Source of the DNA: Hermodice carunculata
Taxonomy: Eukaryota; Annelida; Polychaeta; Eunicida; Amphinomidae
Direction of reading: 5' to 3'
Assembly: GCA_964020975.1 (NCBI GenBank)
Contig: OZ026613.1
Coordinates: 122,031,679 to 122,095,678, forward strand
Length of the DNA: 64,000 bases
This document shows positions 40,201 through 49,219 of this stretch, piece after piece. Under the pieces are notes generated by a model. It ran no database searches and was not told the DNA's origin. It saw nothing but the letters and a program-made list of their open reading frames with translations. The translations under genes and the position numbers were made by a program. Each line of letters begins with the position of its first letter. Position 1 is the stretch's first letter.

Positions 40201-43200
40201 GATAGTACGCAGGACTTGCATAACAAGCAACACAAACAAGGGCCAGGCAGGTCCTTTGCCCTGCTGATTTTGATAACTATGAGGCTGAGTGGCGATGTTC
40301 AACCGAAGCCAGTACCAGGTTGAGTGGCTATGTTCAACCGAATCCAGGACCATTCAACTGAAAATACCCTTGCATATTATGTGGGAAACCTGTCAAGGCC
40401 AACCAGCTAGGGATCCAGTGTGATGTCTGTGACCTATGGACTCACTGTGGGTGCCCGGACATGAACTGTCTGTACTTGGGAGTAGCAATATAAACTGGTT
40501 TTGTCATTACTGCTCCTTACAACACTTCAGTGACTCTTATGTTGATGAAACTTTACCTTCTATGAACTCATCAAATGAGGACCAGCATAACGGCTCCTTA
40601 GCTAATGAGTCTACTGATGATAACTATTTAAGTTTGTGTAATGATGTAAGATTAAATCATTTTAACAATGGTCTTTTCTGCTATATCAATATCAGTAACA
40701 TCAGGTACAAACTCTACGATTTGCAGCCAGTTGTTTTTGCACTTCAACCTATATATTTTATTATATCAGAAAGTAAAATTGATGAGAGCTTCTCCTCAAG
40801 CCAATTACTTATTGAGGGTTATCACCCTCCTTTTAGGAAAGATAGAACACAACATGGAGGAGGCCTCTCAATTCATATCCGCTCTGATATAATTTGCCGA
40901 CAACTTGGTTATAGTACTTCATTTGTCGAGTCAATTTCGGTAGAGATTTTTGTTGACAAGCAACCATGGCTTCTGGAGGGAACTTAGAAGTCGCCAGGTT
41001 AGTAAGTAATGACTGATTCTCAAGGGACATGGAGTTCCTTGGGGAGCAGGCCATCTCATTTTATGATAACATTCTCATCTTTAAACTATGACTTACTATC
41101 TAAACCCAAATCTAAGCCACTATTTGACTTCGTGCACCTTTTTTGCCTTGTAAATATGATTTGTGAACCTAGGTTCATCTCTCAACAGTGGGCGTCACTT
41201 TAAGACGTTGCTCTTACTAATGTGAGATCTAAATTTCTTTCAAGCAAAGTCATTGATATAGGTTCCAGTGATGCTCACTCTATGATTGTGACCATCACAA
41301 GATCGAAATTTCCTAACCCTGCAGCTAGGACAGCTTCTTTTTGTTCCTATGGCTCCTTCATTCGGGACGACTTTAGGGATGACATTTTTAAAATTATTTT
41401 CTCTGTAACAGAAGTGTTTGATGACCGTAATGATTTGCTTTGGGCGCAAGAAACCTTAATCAAAGAAGTTCTGGATCACCATGATCGTCTGAGGAGTAAA
41501 AGGATAAGAGCTAAAGAGCCCCTGTTCATGAATAAAACTCTCAGAAAAGCCATTTATCATAAGACTCGCCCTCTTATGGCACTATTGAGCTGCCAAGGCT
41601 ACAAATAAGAGGTCTCTTATTACCAAAGGGTGGGATAGATTCCATTCGCAAATTAACCGTATGACAGCTATCAGGAGATGCTCTTTAAAAACCTATTTTG
41701 AAGAAAGGTTTTAGGAAGGTCCTAAAAATAGGGACTTCTATAAGCTAATTATACCTTTTCTTTCTTCAAGAGACCAAATGGCTTCTACTCTAATGATAAA
41801 CGGTGGCTCAAACCTTCTTACCCATCCTAAACAGGTGGCTGATTACATGAACTCCTTTTGTACTAACATAGCAAATGAAATAAGATCAGACCACCATCTT
41901 CCGCAGGCATCTGAGTTTAGCAATACCCCTGAGCTTGTGTAGGCTGCAACTGCTTCCTTTCATAATCACTCCAGTGTTCACGCCATTCACACTGGATGTG
42001 CCACGACTCAAAATTTTACTTTTAATCATGTATCTACTGAAGATGTCTACACACTTATTAAAGACTTGGATGCAAGAAAGGCCACTGGAATAGATAATTT
42101 TCCTGCCAGGGTGATCAAAGTGGCAGCACCCAGGTTTTTTACCTAGAAAAGGTATCATCAACAGTGGTGCCAGGCCTGCAACATCAAAGCTTCAGAGTCT
42201 ACCATTAACAAATGAATAGTGTTGGCCAAACTAAAGGCATACTGCCCTGCTACACCCATCACTGTGAATTCTGCACACACCAAACAACGGGCACAGCCTT
42301 GTGAGGAACATACAGCCTGGACCAGAAATCAATGGAACAGCATGATGTGGTCAGATGAATCCCGATTCTGCTTGGATTTCCACAATTGAAGAATAAGAGT
42401 TCAATGAATTGCTTTCGTGAGGTTCATAGAAGGATGTTTGGTTGAACATGAGCACTACAGAGGTGGCAGGGTCATGATGTGGGGGGGGGGGGGCAATTAC
42501 AGCAACAGGGAGAGTGGTTGTCATTGGGGTGAATGAGACACTCAAATAGGCCAATGCTGCGTGCACGAGATCCTGCCCACAATTGACAAATGGATCCAAC
42601 AATATTCAGAGCACTGTTTCAAGAGTATAATGCATGGCAGCACACTGCCCGAGTCACCATGCTGTTTTTACAACTATACAATATCCAATTGTTGCCACAG
42701 CCAGCCTTTTATCCTGACCTGTTCCCCATCAAGTGTTTGTGGAGTGTGTTTGACCAGTGAATCAGGAATGAGTATGAACAACTTCCAGCCACCCAGGACC
42801 AACTAGCTTTGAGGTTAACAGACCAGTGGAATCAAAATCCCATGCTGAGATCATGAAGCTGACAAGTGAGCTGTTTTTGCCTTTTTTTACCACAGTGAAA
42901 CACCAATTCCATTTCAAACTATAGTTAAATTCATCACCGATAGATGTGAAATTAAGTCATGTTCTGCCGTTGCTTGTAGCATATTATCAGTAAAACAGTC
43001 TTGCTGGCGGGGGCCCTTGACTCGTTTGTCTTTTATGGGGGCATGACTGTTCACTACATCCAAGAATAGTGCATACCAGATATTCAGTGCATCATCAGGG
43101 TAAAAAACATGTCACGTAGAGATATTGGGACTTTTTGCAAGTCTAAAAGAATTACATAACCCTTGCTTGACTGGTTGTGTTTTTTCCTAAAGTTACTGCA

Positions 43201-44354
43201 CACAACAAGGCATCTCAGGTAATGGTCACTAAATCCAATTTCTGGAATATATTCCGGACTTATTCTTCAGAGGTTGTAAGCACATGATCAATAAGAGTGC
43301 TTGAATTTTGAGTGACATGTGTTGATTCCTGTAAGATTTGGCACAACCCATAAATATCAGTAAAAGATTGGCATAAGGAAGAACCATAACTGGTTTTGAG
43401 CAAGTCAATGTGAATATCCCCTTGTATTGTGATTGGGTTTGTCCTCAGTGTAAGTATTTACACAGAAAATACTAAATCAATGCTCATCACAATGAGTCAG
43501 AAATCAAAAACGCTACCAAAAGACTACATAGAGGTCCCACGAAATGGCACTACACTCCAACATATCAAGAGCTAGAAACTACTTGGTGTCACAATAGATC
43601 GCCATCTAACGTGGTAGGACCATGTAACAAAGGTAGTGGCAACTGTCAGCTGCAACATTGCTCTACTTCATTGCATTCAGAAATTTTGTAGCAACAGATT
43701 CTAAGATAACTGTTCATTAAGCTTTTGTTGAGCCACATTAAGACTATTGTAACTCTATATGGGGGCATTCATCTTCAACCAAATGTATAGAAATTTTGCA
43801 GAAGTTGGCTCTAAGAGTTATCATGGATGCCCCCATAATGACACCGTCAGCACCTCTAATTTGGTTTTGCAAGGTCTTGACTGTCCAGAAGTAGGTAAGG
43901 TACAGAACTGCATGTTTGGTGTATAAAGCTTTGCATCATCAAATACTAAACTGTATTTGTGACATGTATTTGCCTTTGTCAAATGAAACAACAACAATAA
44001 CAAGATCAAGGCAAAACAGCCAAAATTCATTTCTTTACATTCCAAAAGACTGGCTTATTGTCATAGCAACAAAGTTTACGGCACAATGGTGCAAAGGTTT
44101 TTAACAATACAGGGCAACACATACTCGAAGCTAAAACAGACCAGTCTTTTAAAAAAAATTGCATCGAGTGCTAGTTCAGCTCATGGCTTTTTACACTTAC
44201 AAAACTTCACTCTGTGACTTTTAATCTTTGGTATTTATTTTTTGTAACCCAATGGTGTTTTATATGTATATTCATGTTTTATGTATTTATTTTATTGCCC
44301 TCGGGAAGAGTAGGTTAGGCTAACCAGGCCTAACCTGATCTATCTATCTGTCTG

Positions 44355-44409
<55 letters not shown>

Positions 44410-47400
44410 GTCTGTCTGTCTGTCTGTCCACAAGGAGCATGTCTAGGCAAATCCAAGCTTGCTTACAGAAGCGTGGTATTCACACCCGTTATAAATACAT
44501 GCAGCCTCCCAACAACAACAAAACCAACAAAAAAAAAAAAAAGACCACAGTTTCCTTCAAGAGAGATGTGAGTAGCAATGGTACAATAAGGCATACCAAT
44601 TCCCCACATACATCCTCATAACGCATGCATAATGTTCTAGGGGGTGGGGGGAGATTTTTTCCCAGCAGTATTTCAACACATTCCCATCACAAAAACACAA
44701 GACTATGCAACAGATATAACGTGATGTCACACATGTACTATCTATGACTCAAGACTCAACACTCCTTTATTTGACCAACAATAAACAATATGAGATTATA
44801 TACATATGTCATAAAAGTGGTACGGAGACTCTCATTTAGGCCTTAACAGCCACTATTATGGGAACCACCTAGATATACTGCAAAGGAAGCATAGTTACAA
44901 AAGAAACAATAGGCGTTAAGTACATAAGGATTTTTCACTTAGTAAGCTACAATTTATTTAATATTTATAATAGGATTAGAAATAGTAATTTATGTAATGA
45001 AAGCGACTCTCCAAGGCTGTCTAAGAAGCAGAGCTATGGAAGATTACAGACATAGCAGTTTGGAATGGAACAAGCAGATTTATATTTGTTAATAAAATTT
45101 CTTTTCACATATAAAGAGATTCCAGTTTTACTATGGGTATGGACTATGTCATACCAAGTAATTGTTAGGATACTGCCATTTTAATATTTTCGAAACAGAA
45201 TGTAGCTAAAGCTTGAAAATGGTTGTGACAAGCATATATATAAACATTTAAACAGTATTTTGAATTCCATCTCATACATCTTTAAATGATTTGAATTTAA
45301 AGGAAGTGTATGTATGTATACAAACTATTAACATAAATTACCTTCTCACCTAATTACATCACAGTGTGTTTACCGCAATGCATCTTGGGAGATCCCCAGG
45401 GACAAGGTCAAAGCAGCGCAAATAGTATAACACGGTTGTGGGCGCCGTAATGTTGATGTCATACTGTCATTTTATATTTTTCGCAGGGAAGTTAAGATAT
45501 CTTAAGTTTATCTCAGTATACGTAAACAATGTCTGTTGTCACTTTGTACTAAACAACGTGGCAAATACAAGTATTTACCAGAAAAACCACAGAAATAAAC
45601 GTTTCCAATGGGTTATGATATGGTGTAAAATATGTGAATGGTAAAATCCCCCCCCCCCCACCCTCATGCAATTGTATTGGACCACGGGACTAAAAGAACT
45701 TGTCTTAATATTCAGCTGTATGGTACCCTCAAGCCATCTATAATTTGTTTTTTGTTATATTACTTACCTAGCCGAGTTTGATTTCGTCTGTTTGCATACG
45801 TTGTTCAGAAAGCATTTGCATCGATTTGGTCCATTTTGGTGATAGGTGTTCTTGATTCCATGAAAATCAACCCAGTGTGCAAGAGATCCAATTATTGAAG
45901 CTCGGTTGCATTCTATGCTCATAAACTGTTCACACCTGAGGCAATTAACACACAGGTGATTTAGTATATAAAGTGAAAGATTTTGCCAAAACATTTTTAT
46001 ATTTCTTGTTATGAAAGGAAGTATTGCAAAAGAAAAAATAGAACAGGCTGATATCCCAACACAAATTCAAATGTTTCCCCTTGCACCCTTATCAAGGATT
46101 GCCAATGTGACCTTGAAAAATACCCCAAAGGTCACCCATCTGGATTCCAAGGCTAGCGTTTATATTTCTTCACAATCACACAAAATTTCAACCTCCCAGG
46201 TTGAATCCTGCTGGCCTTATCGTGTCTTCCATTATTTTGGAGATAATGGCCGTGTGACCTTGGGAAGAGGCCTAGATCACCCATCTATAATCTTAACATA
46301 GTTTTTATACACTTAATTATACAAAAATTTCGCCCCTCTTTAGTAAAAAAAAATCAGGTCGTTGTGGCGTCTGCAATTATTTTCAAGGAATAACGCCTGT
46401 GATCTTAAAAAATAGGTATAGGTCAATCCATCTACAATCTCAACCTACCTGTTATATAGATACATAATCACACAATTTTAAGCTGCTCTTTAAAGTAATT
46501 TTTGCCTTATCCCTTCAGCAATTTCAAGGAAGTGCTACGGTTTGGATATGGTAATGACACTGTCTAATTTGTGACCTTGAAAAATAAGTTAAAATCACAC
46601 ATCTGCAACCACGAGCAACGTCTCATAAAGAAACATAATTACTCCTCAGCCAAATCCTTCGCAAGTGGGTCTGTAATAAGTTTTAAAAAGTGGTCATGTG
46701 ACCTTGAAAATACATAGTTATGCAAAATTTCAACTTTCTAAGTCAACTCCTCGTAGAGTTATCGCGTTTGGGTTAATTTTCGATGAAATACCCACGTGAC
46801 CTTGAAAAATAATTAAAGGTCATCAATTTTCAATCACAAACAAGGCCTTGTGTAGGAACGTATTTACAAAAAATTCAACTTCTCAAGTCAAATCTTTCTC
46901 GATTTATGGTGTTCGCAAGAAAACTGCGTCTTTCACAAAAACATCATCAAACAAAATTTCAACCTCCTAAGTTAAAACATTCTCAAGTGGGTGTGCAATG
47001 ATTTTTAAAAAAGTGGTCAGTGACTTAAAAAAAATATCAAAGTCACCCATCAACAATCCTAACCTGGTTTGCATTATGATATATAATCATGCAAAATTCA
47101 ACCTCCTAAGTTAGATCCTCGCAAAACTATTGCGTTCGCGTCAATTGTAAATAAAATGCCCATGTGACCTTGAAAAATACCAAAGGTTACCAATCCCGAG
47201 CAAGGTCTCATACAGGAGTATATTCACCAAAATATTCAGCTTCCCAAGTCAAATCTTTCTTGAGTCATCGCGGTCGCAACAATGCGTTGAAGAAGAACAG
47301 AAAGAACAAGAAGAAGCGGGAGACACGGACGCATTGCTCGGGAAGACAGCATTATGTATATTGCTATATAATATGAACTATCGTTTTTATTGTTTCATTT

Positions 47401-48842
47401 GGAAAAAAAAACACCAAAGACAGCAGTAAAAAATTGAAACCAACGTCTCCTGTTAAATTACGTTTTGAGCACTCCTTGGATTATGTTACGAAATGAAATG
47501 TGAGTGGGTGTTTTTCACACACCCGAGATATATTTGTTGAGAAACCTGATACTTAAAGAGTACCACAATTATGGAAATACAGAGTCAAACATATATGGTA
47601 TATATAACATTCAATAATTTGCATCTGTGACATCAAAATATATGCACACCTGTCTGATGCTTGTTTCACTGCTGCAAGCTGAGCTTTGGTTACGAAATAT
47701 TTCACGTATCTTTTGTAGGAGACAGCATCCTCAAAGCCTTGCACATAATGTCGCTCTTCACTATTATGATGTATAATGGTCACAACTTCTTCCGAGTATG
47801 ACGTCATGTCACATTCAACTTGCATTTGACCTGAAGTATAAAATATAACTGTGTCAACAGAAGCATTTTGAATAGTTTCAGCAAACTTTGCTTTAACAAA
47901 TTTTTCCTCAGGCTGTGCACCTCGAAATTACCAATACGCAGCCTAAAGCTCTTTTCACACAGTTTTTATCCCTTGGCCTGACATGTAGAATGTAACGCAG
48001 TGGTGGCTTTTCAAATAAAGTCTTTGGACTCATGCTAATTGATATGTTGTAATCACTGACGTATGTTTGCAAATAACCACTTAGAATCACTATATGAGTT
48101 TTCGTTTGTTTCATTTCAATTTGAAATGACGACATATGTATATATTTTAAGTTTGCAGATGGCAAAGTAAATATGAAGTGCAGAAAAAAGTTTCAATTTG
48201 ATGGAATAGGTGCAACATAGAAAGACTTAGAATACGTCTCTCAGTTGAATATGTCATTGAAATGCTCAAAGCCCATGGTACTTTCTTCAGGGGAAACATT
48301 AGTCAAAAATGTCTCTGATATTTGAAACAGCATTAAAGAATGTCCTCATCATACCTGTCAACCGAGACTGATTGTGCATCGTTCCTCAAGTGCCAAAAAT
48401 AATTCCATCATAATGAAAGTCTACCTGTTTTCCCGGGATTTATAAAGTATTTTCCTGACATGAAGCCTCTTAACCGCCACGTCAGGCAGGATTCTGCATT
48501 ATCCTCCACACACGCCTCCGGCTCATCCTCTTTGAAGAAACCTGAGCAGTCTACGCTGTTGTCACATTTACGATTTTTGGGTATACACTTGCCATCAAAG
48601 CACTGGAATGCTACATCTGCAGCACATACCGCTAAAAAAAAAAAGCAAAAACAAAAAAACCGCTCAAATATTATTACAAATTGGCTCGACAATCAAGTAA
48701 ATATGCTGTAGGGATATGCACTTACTACATGTTTTCTCATCTGATCCATCCATACAATCTTCTGCAAGGTTGCACCACTTGCTACGCGCAATGCATTGTC
48801 CAATTGTACACGCCCTTTCATCAGACCCACATGGTCGTCGTT
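24558..48842 (-). CDS. GRL101-like LGR receptor with LDLa, fibrinogen-like, LRR and 7TM domains (partial, nine exons)
   Basis: Leucine-rich-repeat G-protein-coupled receptor of the type with many LDLa modules (the Lymnaea GRL101 group, related to relaxin receptors). It should sit in the plasma membrane with its large N-terminal part outside; ligand and G protein are unknown. I join exons 48842-48726, 48631-48425, 47830-47650, 45935-45768, 35324-35173, 34857-34723, 28155-28039, 26795-25242 and 24685-24558. All borders are GT-AG, intron phases run 1,1,2,2,1,1,1,1, and no stop interrupts any exon, so the gene looks functional. Order: LDLa, LDLa, Caspr-type fibrinogen-like domain, LDLa-like, LDLa, LDLa, LRRNT and LRRs, TM1-7. 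The first exon starts in phase 1 and has no signal peptide, so 5' exons are missing. The cytoplasmic tail after TM7 is also not found. The fibrinogen-like insert is the odd feature for this family. Confidence 0.85.
25242..26795 (-). CDS. Receptor main exon: LDLa, LRRs and TM1-TM6
   Basis: 1554 bases (518 codons), phase 1-1, acceptor TTGTACTTGTAG, donor GTAAAT. It starts with an LDLa module (CPGMYKC ... [16 protein letters not shown]) and an LRR N-cap (CPANCMC). About eight LRRs follow (for example [36 protein letters not shown]), then a hinge with [12 protein letters not shown], the SDxFxFCC signature of relaxin-receptor-like LGRs. The 7TM part has [12 protein letters not shown] in TM2, a paired Cys before TM3 (AWCQFLG), GDRF at the E/DRY position and [10 protein letters not shown] in TM6. 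A single exon for LRRs plus TM1-6 is compact compared with the rest of the gene. No disrupting change is seen. Confidence 0.95.
26796..28038 (-). other. Intron of the receptor, no element seen
   Basis: 1243-base AT-rich intron between an LDLa exon and the main exon. Nothing recognised on either strand. Confidence 0.6.
28039..28155 (-). CDS. Receptor exon: LDLa module
   Basis: 117 bases, phase 1-1, acceptor CATGCTTCACAG, donor GTAAAT. A complete LDLa module with six cysteines: [15 protein letters not shown] followed by [16 protein letters not shown]. Confidence 0.9.
28537..28695. repeat. Strong hairpins in the LINE 3' UTR
   Basis: TGTGTCAC (28537-28544) pairs with GTGACACA (28548-28555) across three bases. 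A second structure has an inner 11-base stem, GGGTCCACCAC (28650-28660) with GTGGTGGACCC (28677-28687). It is continued by an outer 8-base stem, AGGACCAC (28630-28637) with GTGGTCCT (28688-28695). All stems are perfect. Confidence 0.85.
28809..29000. repeat. Two-unit tandem repeat in the LINE 3' UTR
   Basis: CCTTATAAGGGxTACCACCATTCCCATTCCCTCCCCTCCCTGTACT appears at 28809 and again at 28913, a period of 104 bases, with high identity over about 80 bases. Confidence 0.9.
29195..32150 (-). pseudogene. LINE ORF2 relic: APE endonuclease, RT, CCHC-like end
   Basis: The start (32149-31967) reads [13 protein letters not shown], the endonuclease ExH block, followed at about 31830-31760 by [13 protein letters not shown] and at about 31560 by a GSDHNW block (SDH). 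RT blocks follow: [17 protein letters not shown] (30890), [19 protein letters not shown] (30730), GFRPIEG (30570), LDLRKAY (about 30500), [20 protein letters not shown] (30310-30255) and a broken FADD region near 30190. The C-terminus (29497-29195) has [19 protein letters not shown], a CCHC-like finger. Stops and frame changes occur between these blocks, for example near 30900 and 30570. The catalytic endonuclease and RT blocks are otherwise well preserved. Confidence 0.8.
32160..33190 (-). pseudogene. LINE ORF1 relic with SGNH-hydrolase (esterase)-like C-terminal part
   Basis: The minus strand reads a basic, low-complexity N-terminal part (about 33190-32900), then a helical segment, then blocks that match SGNH/GDSL esterases seen in ORF1 of some CR1-type LINEs. 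These are [12 protein letters not shown] (lead strand), a [14 protein letters not shown] segment corresponding to the GTND block, [20 protein letters not shown], and [17 protein letters not shown] near the end, corresponding to the GxxFIDxWxxF block. The nucleophile Ser block is not clearly visible. A few stops interrupt it. Confidence 0.55.
33191..34722 (-). other. Intron of the receptor, no element seen
   Basis: AT-rich intron sequence upstream of the LINE insertion. I recognise no repeat or coding segment. Confidence 0.55.
34723..34857 (-). CDS. Receptor exon: LDLa-like module
   Basis: 135 bases, phase 1-1, acceptor GTGCTTGTAG, donor GTTAGT. It encodes a cysteine pattern like [25 protein letters not shown] and HLQKC. 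This has the LDLa spacing but lacks part of the cysteine set and the usual DGSDE acidic end, so calcium binding is doubtful. Confidence 0.75.
34858..35172 (-). other. 315-base intron without stops, in frame with both flanking exons
   Basis: It has a strong GTGAGT donor and a TTGTAG acceptor, but its length is exactly 105 codons and the receptor frame stays open through it, including NFT, NWT and NDS glycosylation-type sequons. Splicing is my preferred reading, because the Caspr-type domain ends at LGPLKC and an LDLa-like module starts after the acceptor. Retention would insert 105 residues without breaking the protein. Confidence 0.6.
35173..35324 (-). CDS. Receptor exon: end of fibrinogen-like domain
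   Basis: 152 bases, phase 2 in and 1 out, acceptor TGCTTTAACAG, donor GTGAGT. It begins CACVSD (CxCD in relatives) and contains [13 protein letters not shown] and [10 protein letters not shown], matching the LPVTxLxFGDTG...LGPLxC close of the domain. The reading frame stays open into the following 315-base intron. Confidence 0.8.
35325..39780. other. Receptor intron, mostly unrecognised sequence
   Basis: Part of a 10.4-kb intron. It contains a diverged direct duplication (37040-37160 and 37541-37670) and otherwise AT-rich sequence with short frames on both strands that match nothing I know. Confidence 0.5.
37040..37670. repeat. Diverged direct duplication, about 500-base offset
   Basis: The block from TAAGGxxxATAT via AATATTTCAAAGGTTGAG to AAACCACCAGTTGCTTT occurs at about 37040-37135 and again at about 37535-37660. 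Further matches downstream (GGTAAT followed by TTTCTGAAT) suggest that the copies extend to about 37310 and 37750. Confidence 0.7.
39796..39806 (+). promoter_or_regulatory. YY1-type motif upstream of a LINE
   Basis: AAGATGGCGGC is an exact YY1-type core. It lies about 300 bases upstream of the first recognisable coding sequence of the 40-kb LINE and could belong to its 5' UTR promoter. Function is inferred only from the motif. Confidence 0.35.
40080..42131 (+). mobile_element. LINE 5' part: zinc finger, APE endonuclease, RT linker
   Basis: The plus strand starts with an N-terminal region containing [12 protein letters not shown] (40.27-40.32 kb) and a PHD-like Cys/His cluster (about 40.37-40.52 kb: CxxC, then QCDVCDLW, then CHYCS). 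The endonuclease follows: [46 protein letters not shown] (40.67-40.89 kb). A linker region (41222-41608) is open for 128 codons, and at about 42065-42125 comes [20 protein letters not shown], the lead into the RT domain. The element is cut there by the Tc1-like insertion at about 42132. Stops break it near 40324, 40988 and 41608. Confidence 0.75.
42132..42960 (+). mobile_element. Tc1-like transposon remnant inside the LINE
   Basis: Plus-strand transposase pieces in several frames: [18 protein letters not shown] (about 42330-42390), GGRVMMWGG before a G-run (42470-42492), [10 protein letters not shown] (about 42630, the NARPHTA block), [18 protein letters not shown] (about 42705-42755) and a C-terminal LTDQWNQNP. 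Stops and frame changes are frequent (for example near 42390 and 42550). The 5' third of the gene is short, so the copy is probably 5'-deleted. No terminal inverted repeats were resolved. Confidence 0.75.
42961..43455 (-). mobile_element. LINE endonuclease fragment, opposite orientation
   Basis: Read leftwards from 43450, the minus strand gives [16 protein letters not shown], then [14 protein letters not shown] and [14 protein letters not shown]. These are the GDxNxD, LxQxxxxxTRV and STLIDHI blocks of an APE endonuclease. The frame is lost before the final SDH block. It is a fragment with no RT, lying between two plus-strand LINE pieces. Confidence 0.65.
43456..44428 (+). mobile_element. LINE 3' part: RT C-terminus, hairpin and tetranucleotide tail
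   Basis: The plus strand reads ENTKSMLI, then [13 protein letters not shown] (about 43575-43615), [13 protein letters not shown], and a region corresponding to PHLDYCxxxWG (broken). LVYKALHHQ (43916-43945) and [13 protein letters not shown] follow, the usual end of CR1/L2-type RTs. The 3' UTR ends in a hairpin and a (TCTA)n tail. It may be the other half of the LINE at 40080-42131, but intervening RT sequence is absent and an opposite-strand fragment lies between, so I keep them separate. Several stops. Confidence 0.7.
44312..44428 (+). repeat. LINE 3' hairpin plus (TCTA/TCTG)n tail
   Basis: AGGTTAGG (44312-44319) and CCTAACCT (44329-44336) form a perfect 8-base stem with a 9-base loop. It is immediately followed by about 90 bases of TCTA repeats with TCTG variants at both ends. 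Confidence 0.9.
44430..45767. other. Receptor intron, nothing recognised
   Basis: AT-rich sequence with short A, G and C homopolymer tracts (for example 45650-45659). No gene or element seen. Confidence 0.5.
45768..45935 (-). CDS. Receptor exon: fibrinogen-like domain, part 3
   Basis: 168 bases, phase 2-2, acceptor TTGCCTCAG and donor GTAAGT. It encodes [15 protein letters not shown], then HWVDFHG and [11 protein letters not shown], which fit the C-QFIxYEC, WWVSRDG and C-x-CG positions of Caspr-type fibrinogen domains. Both the phase and the domain order require this exon between its neighbours. Confidence 0.8.
46080..47290. repeat. Degenerate satellite with repeated TGACCTTGA motifs
   Basis: Loosely tandem units of very roughly 100-170 bases share GTGACCTTGAAAAATA, a CACCCATC/ATCTxCAATC block, an ACAAAATTTCAACCTCCxAAGTT block and a TCGCG/GTTCGC block. 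TGACCTTGA occurs exactly at 46108, 46572, 46699, 46797 and 47165, and as TGACCTTGG at 46255. Decayed forms are seen near 46391 and 47022. The array lies in the intron between exons 47830-47650 and 45935-45768. Confidence 0.75.
47650..47830 (-). CDS. Receptor exon: fibrinogen-like domain, part 2
   Basis: 181 bases, phase 1 in and 2 out. It contains VECDM (VYCDM in relatives) and then [20 protein letters not shown], close to the VTxxxHDSEExTxVxGxE block typical of contactin-associated (Caspr-like) fibrinogen domains. It ends inside KQASD, just before the CEQF block supplied by the next exon. Confidence 0.8.
47831..48424 (-). other. Receptor intron with an unassigned 85-codon open frame
   Basis: The frame 48165-47908 contains [19 protein letters not shown] and is followed by a possible GTAATT donor, but the flanking exons join in phase and in domain order without it. 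It may be a cassette exon or chance. Confidence 0.25.
48425..48631 (-). CDS. Receptor exon: second LDLa and start of fibrinogen-like domain
   Basis: 207 bases, phase 1-1, after a long T-rich acceptor tract. It encodes an LDLa module ([19 protein letters not shown], six cysteines, ending EDEPEAC) with a less canonical acidic end. The first strand of a fibrinogen-like domain follows, [20 protein letters not shown], the counterpart of the usual C-x3-G-x4-SGxYxIxP entry. Confidence 0.8.
48726..48842 (-). CDS. Receptor exon: LDLa module
   Basis: 117 bases, phase 1 at both ends. Acceptor ...TTTTCTACAG, donor GTAAGT. It encodes a full six-cysteine LDLa module ending [11 protein letters not shown], with the acidic calcium-binding pattern intact. 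A donor four bases earlier (GTAGTA) would delete the last cysteine, so the GTAAGT site is preferred. Upstream exons must exist. Confidence 0.85.
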
Positions 48843-49219
48843 CTGTAGAAAAGGGATAAAATAAACAAGTTTTTCTTACACTGCCAATGCAATTACAATA
48901 ATGAACATACACAACATAACCTCTGCATTCAGAAGCTGAAATTACAAATTCTGATTTTGCATTAAACACTGGGCTGCTAATGTTTGGCCAGATATTTCTA
49001 ATGCTTGTAAAACTTATTTGATGCCTGTTCCTTGAAACATTATTTTTACTAAAATCACCCACTTATAATTTGTAACGGTCAAGTTGTAAAAAAAATGTCG
49101 ATAAGCATAAGCACCTTTATTGAACTTTGCATTTTGATTTAGATTGACTCATCATGTTTAACGAATTGCTACTAAATCTGGCAAATTGTTATATTTGTGA
49201 TGGGTTTTAAAATAAGTCT
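48843..49219. other. Upstream flank of the first placed receptor exon
   Basis: AT-rich. No further LDLa module or signal peptide is seen here, so earlier exons lie elsewhere. Confidence 0.5.

Noticed and set aside
44338-44428. CRISPR-like regular repeat
   Set aside because: It is a simple tetranucleotide microsatellite in a eukaryotic LINE tail.
47908-48165. Possible extra receptor exon
   Set aside because: The neighbouring exons join in phase and in fibrinogen-domain order without it, and its sequence matches no expected domain part.
48664-49062. Start of the receptor at an ATG at 49062
   Set aside because: The frame crosses a good splice acceptor at 48843. The sequence before it looks intronic, and it has no signal peptide.
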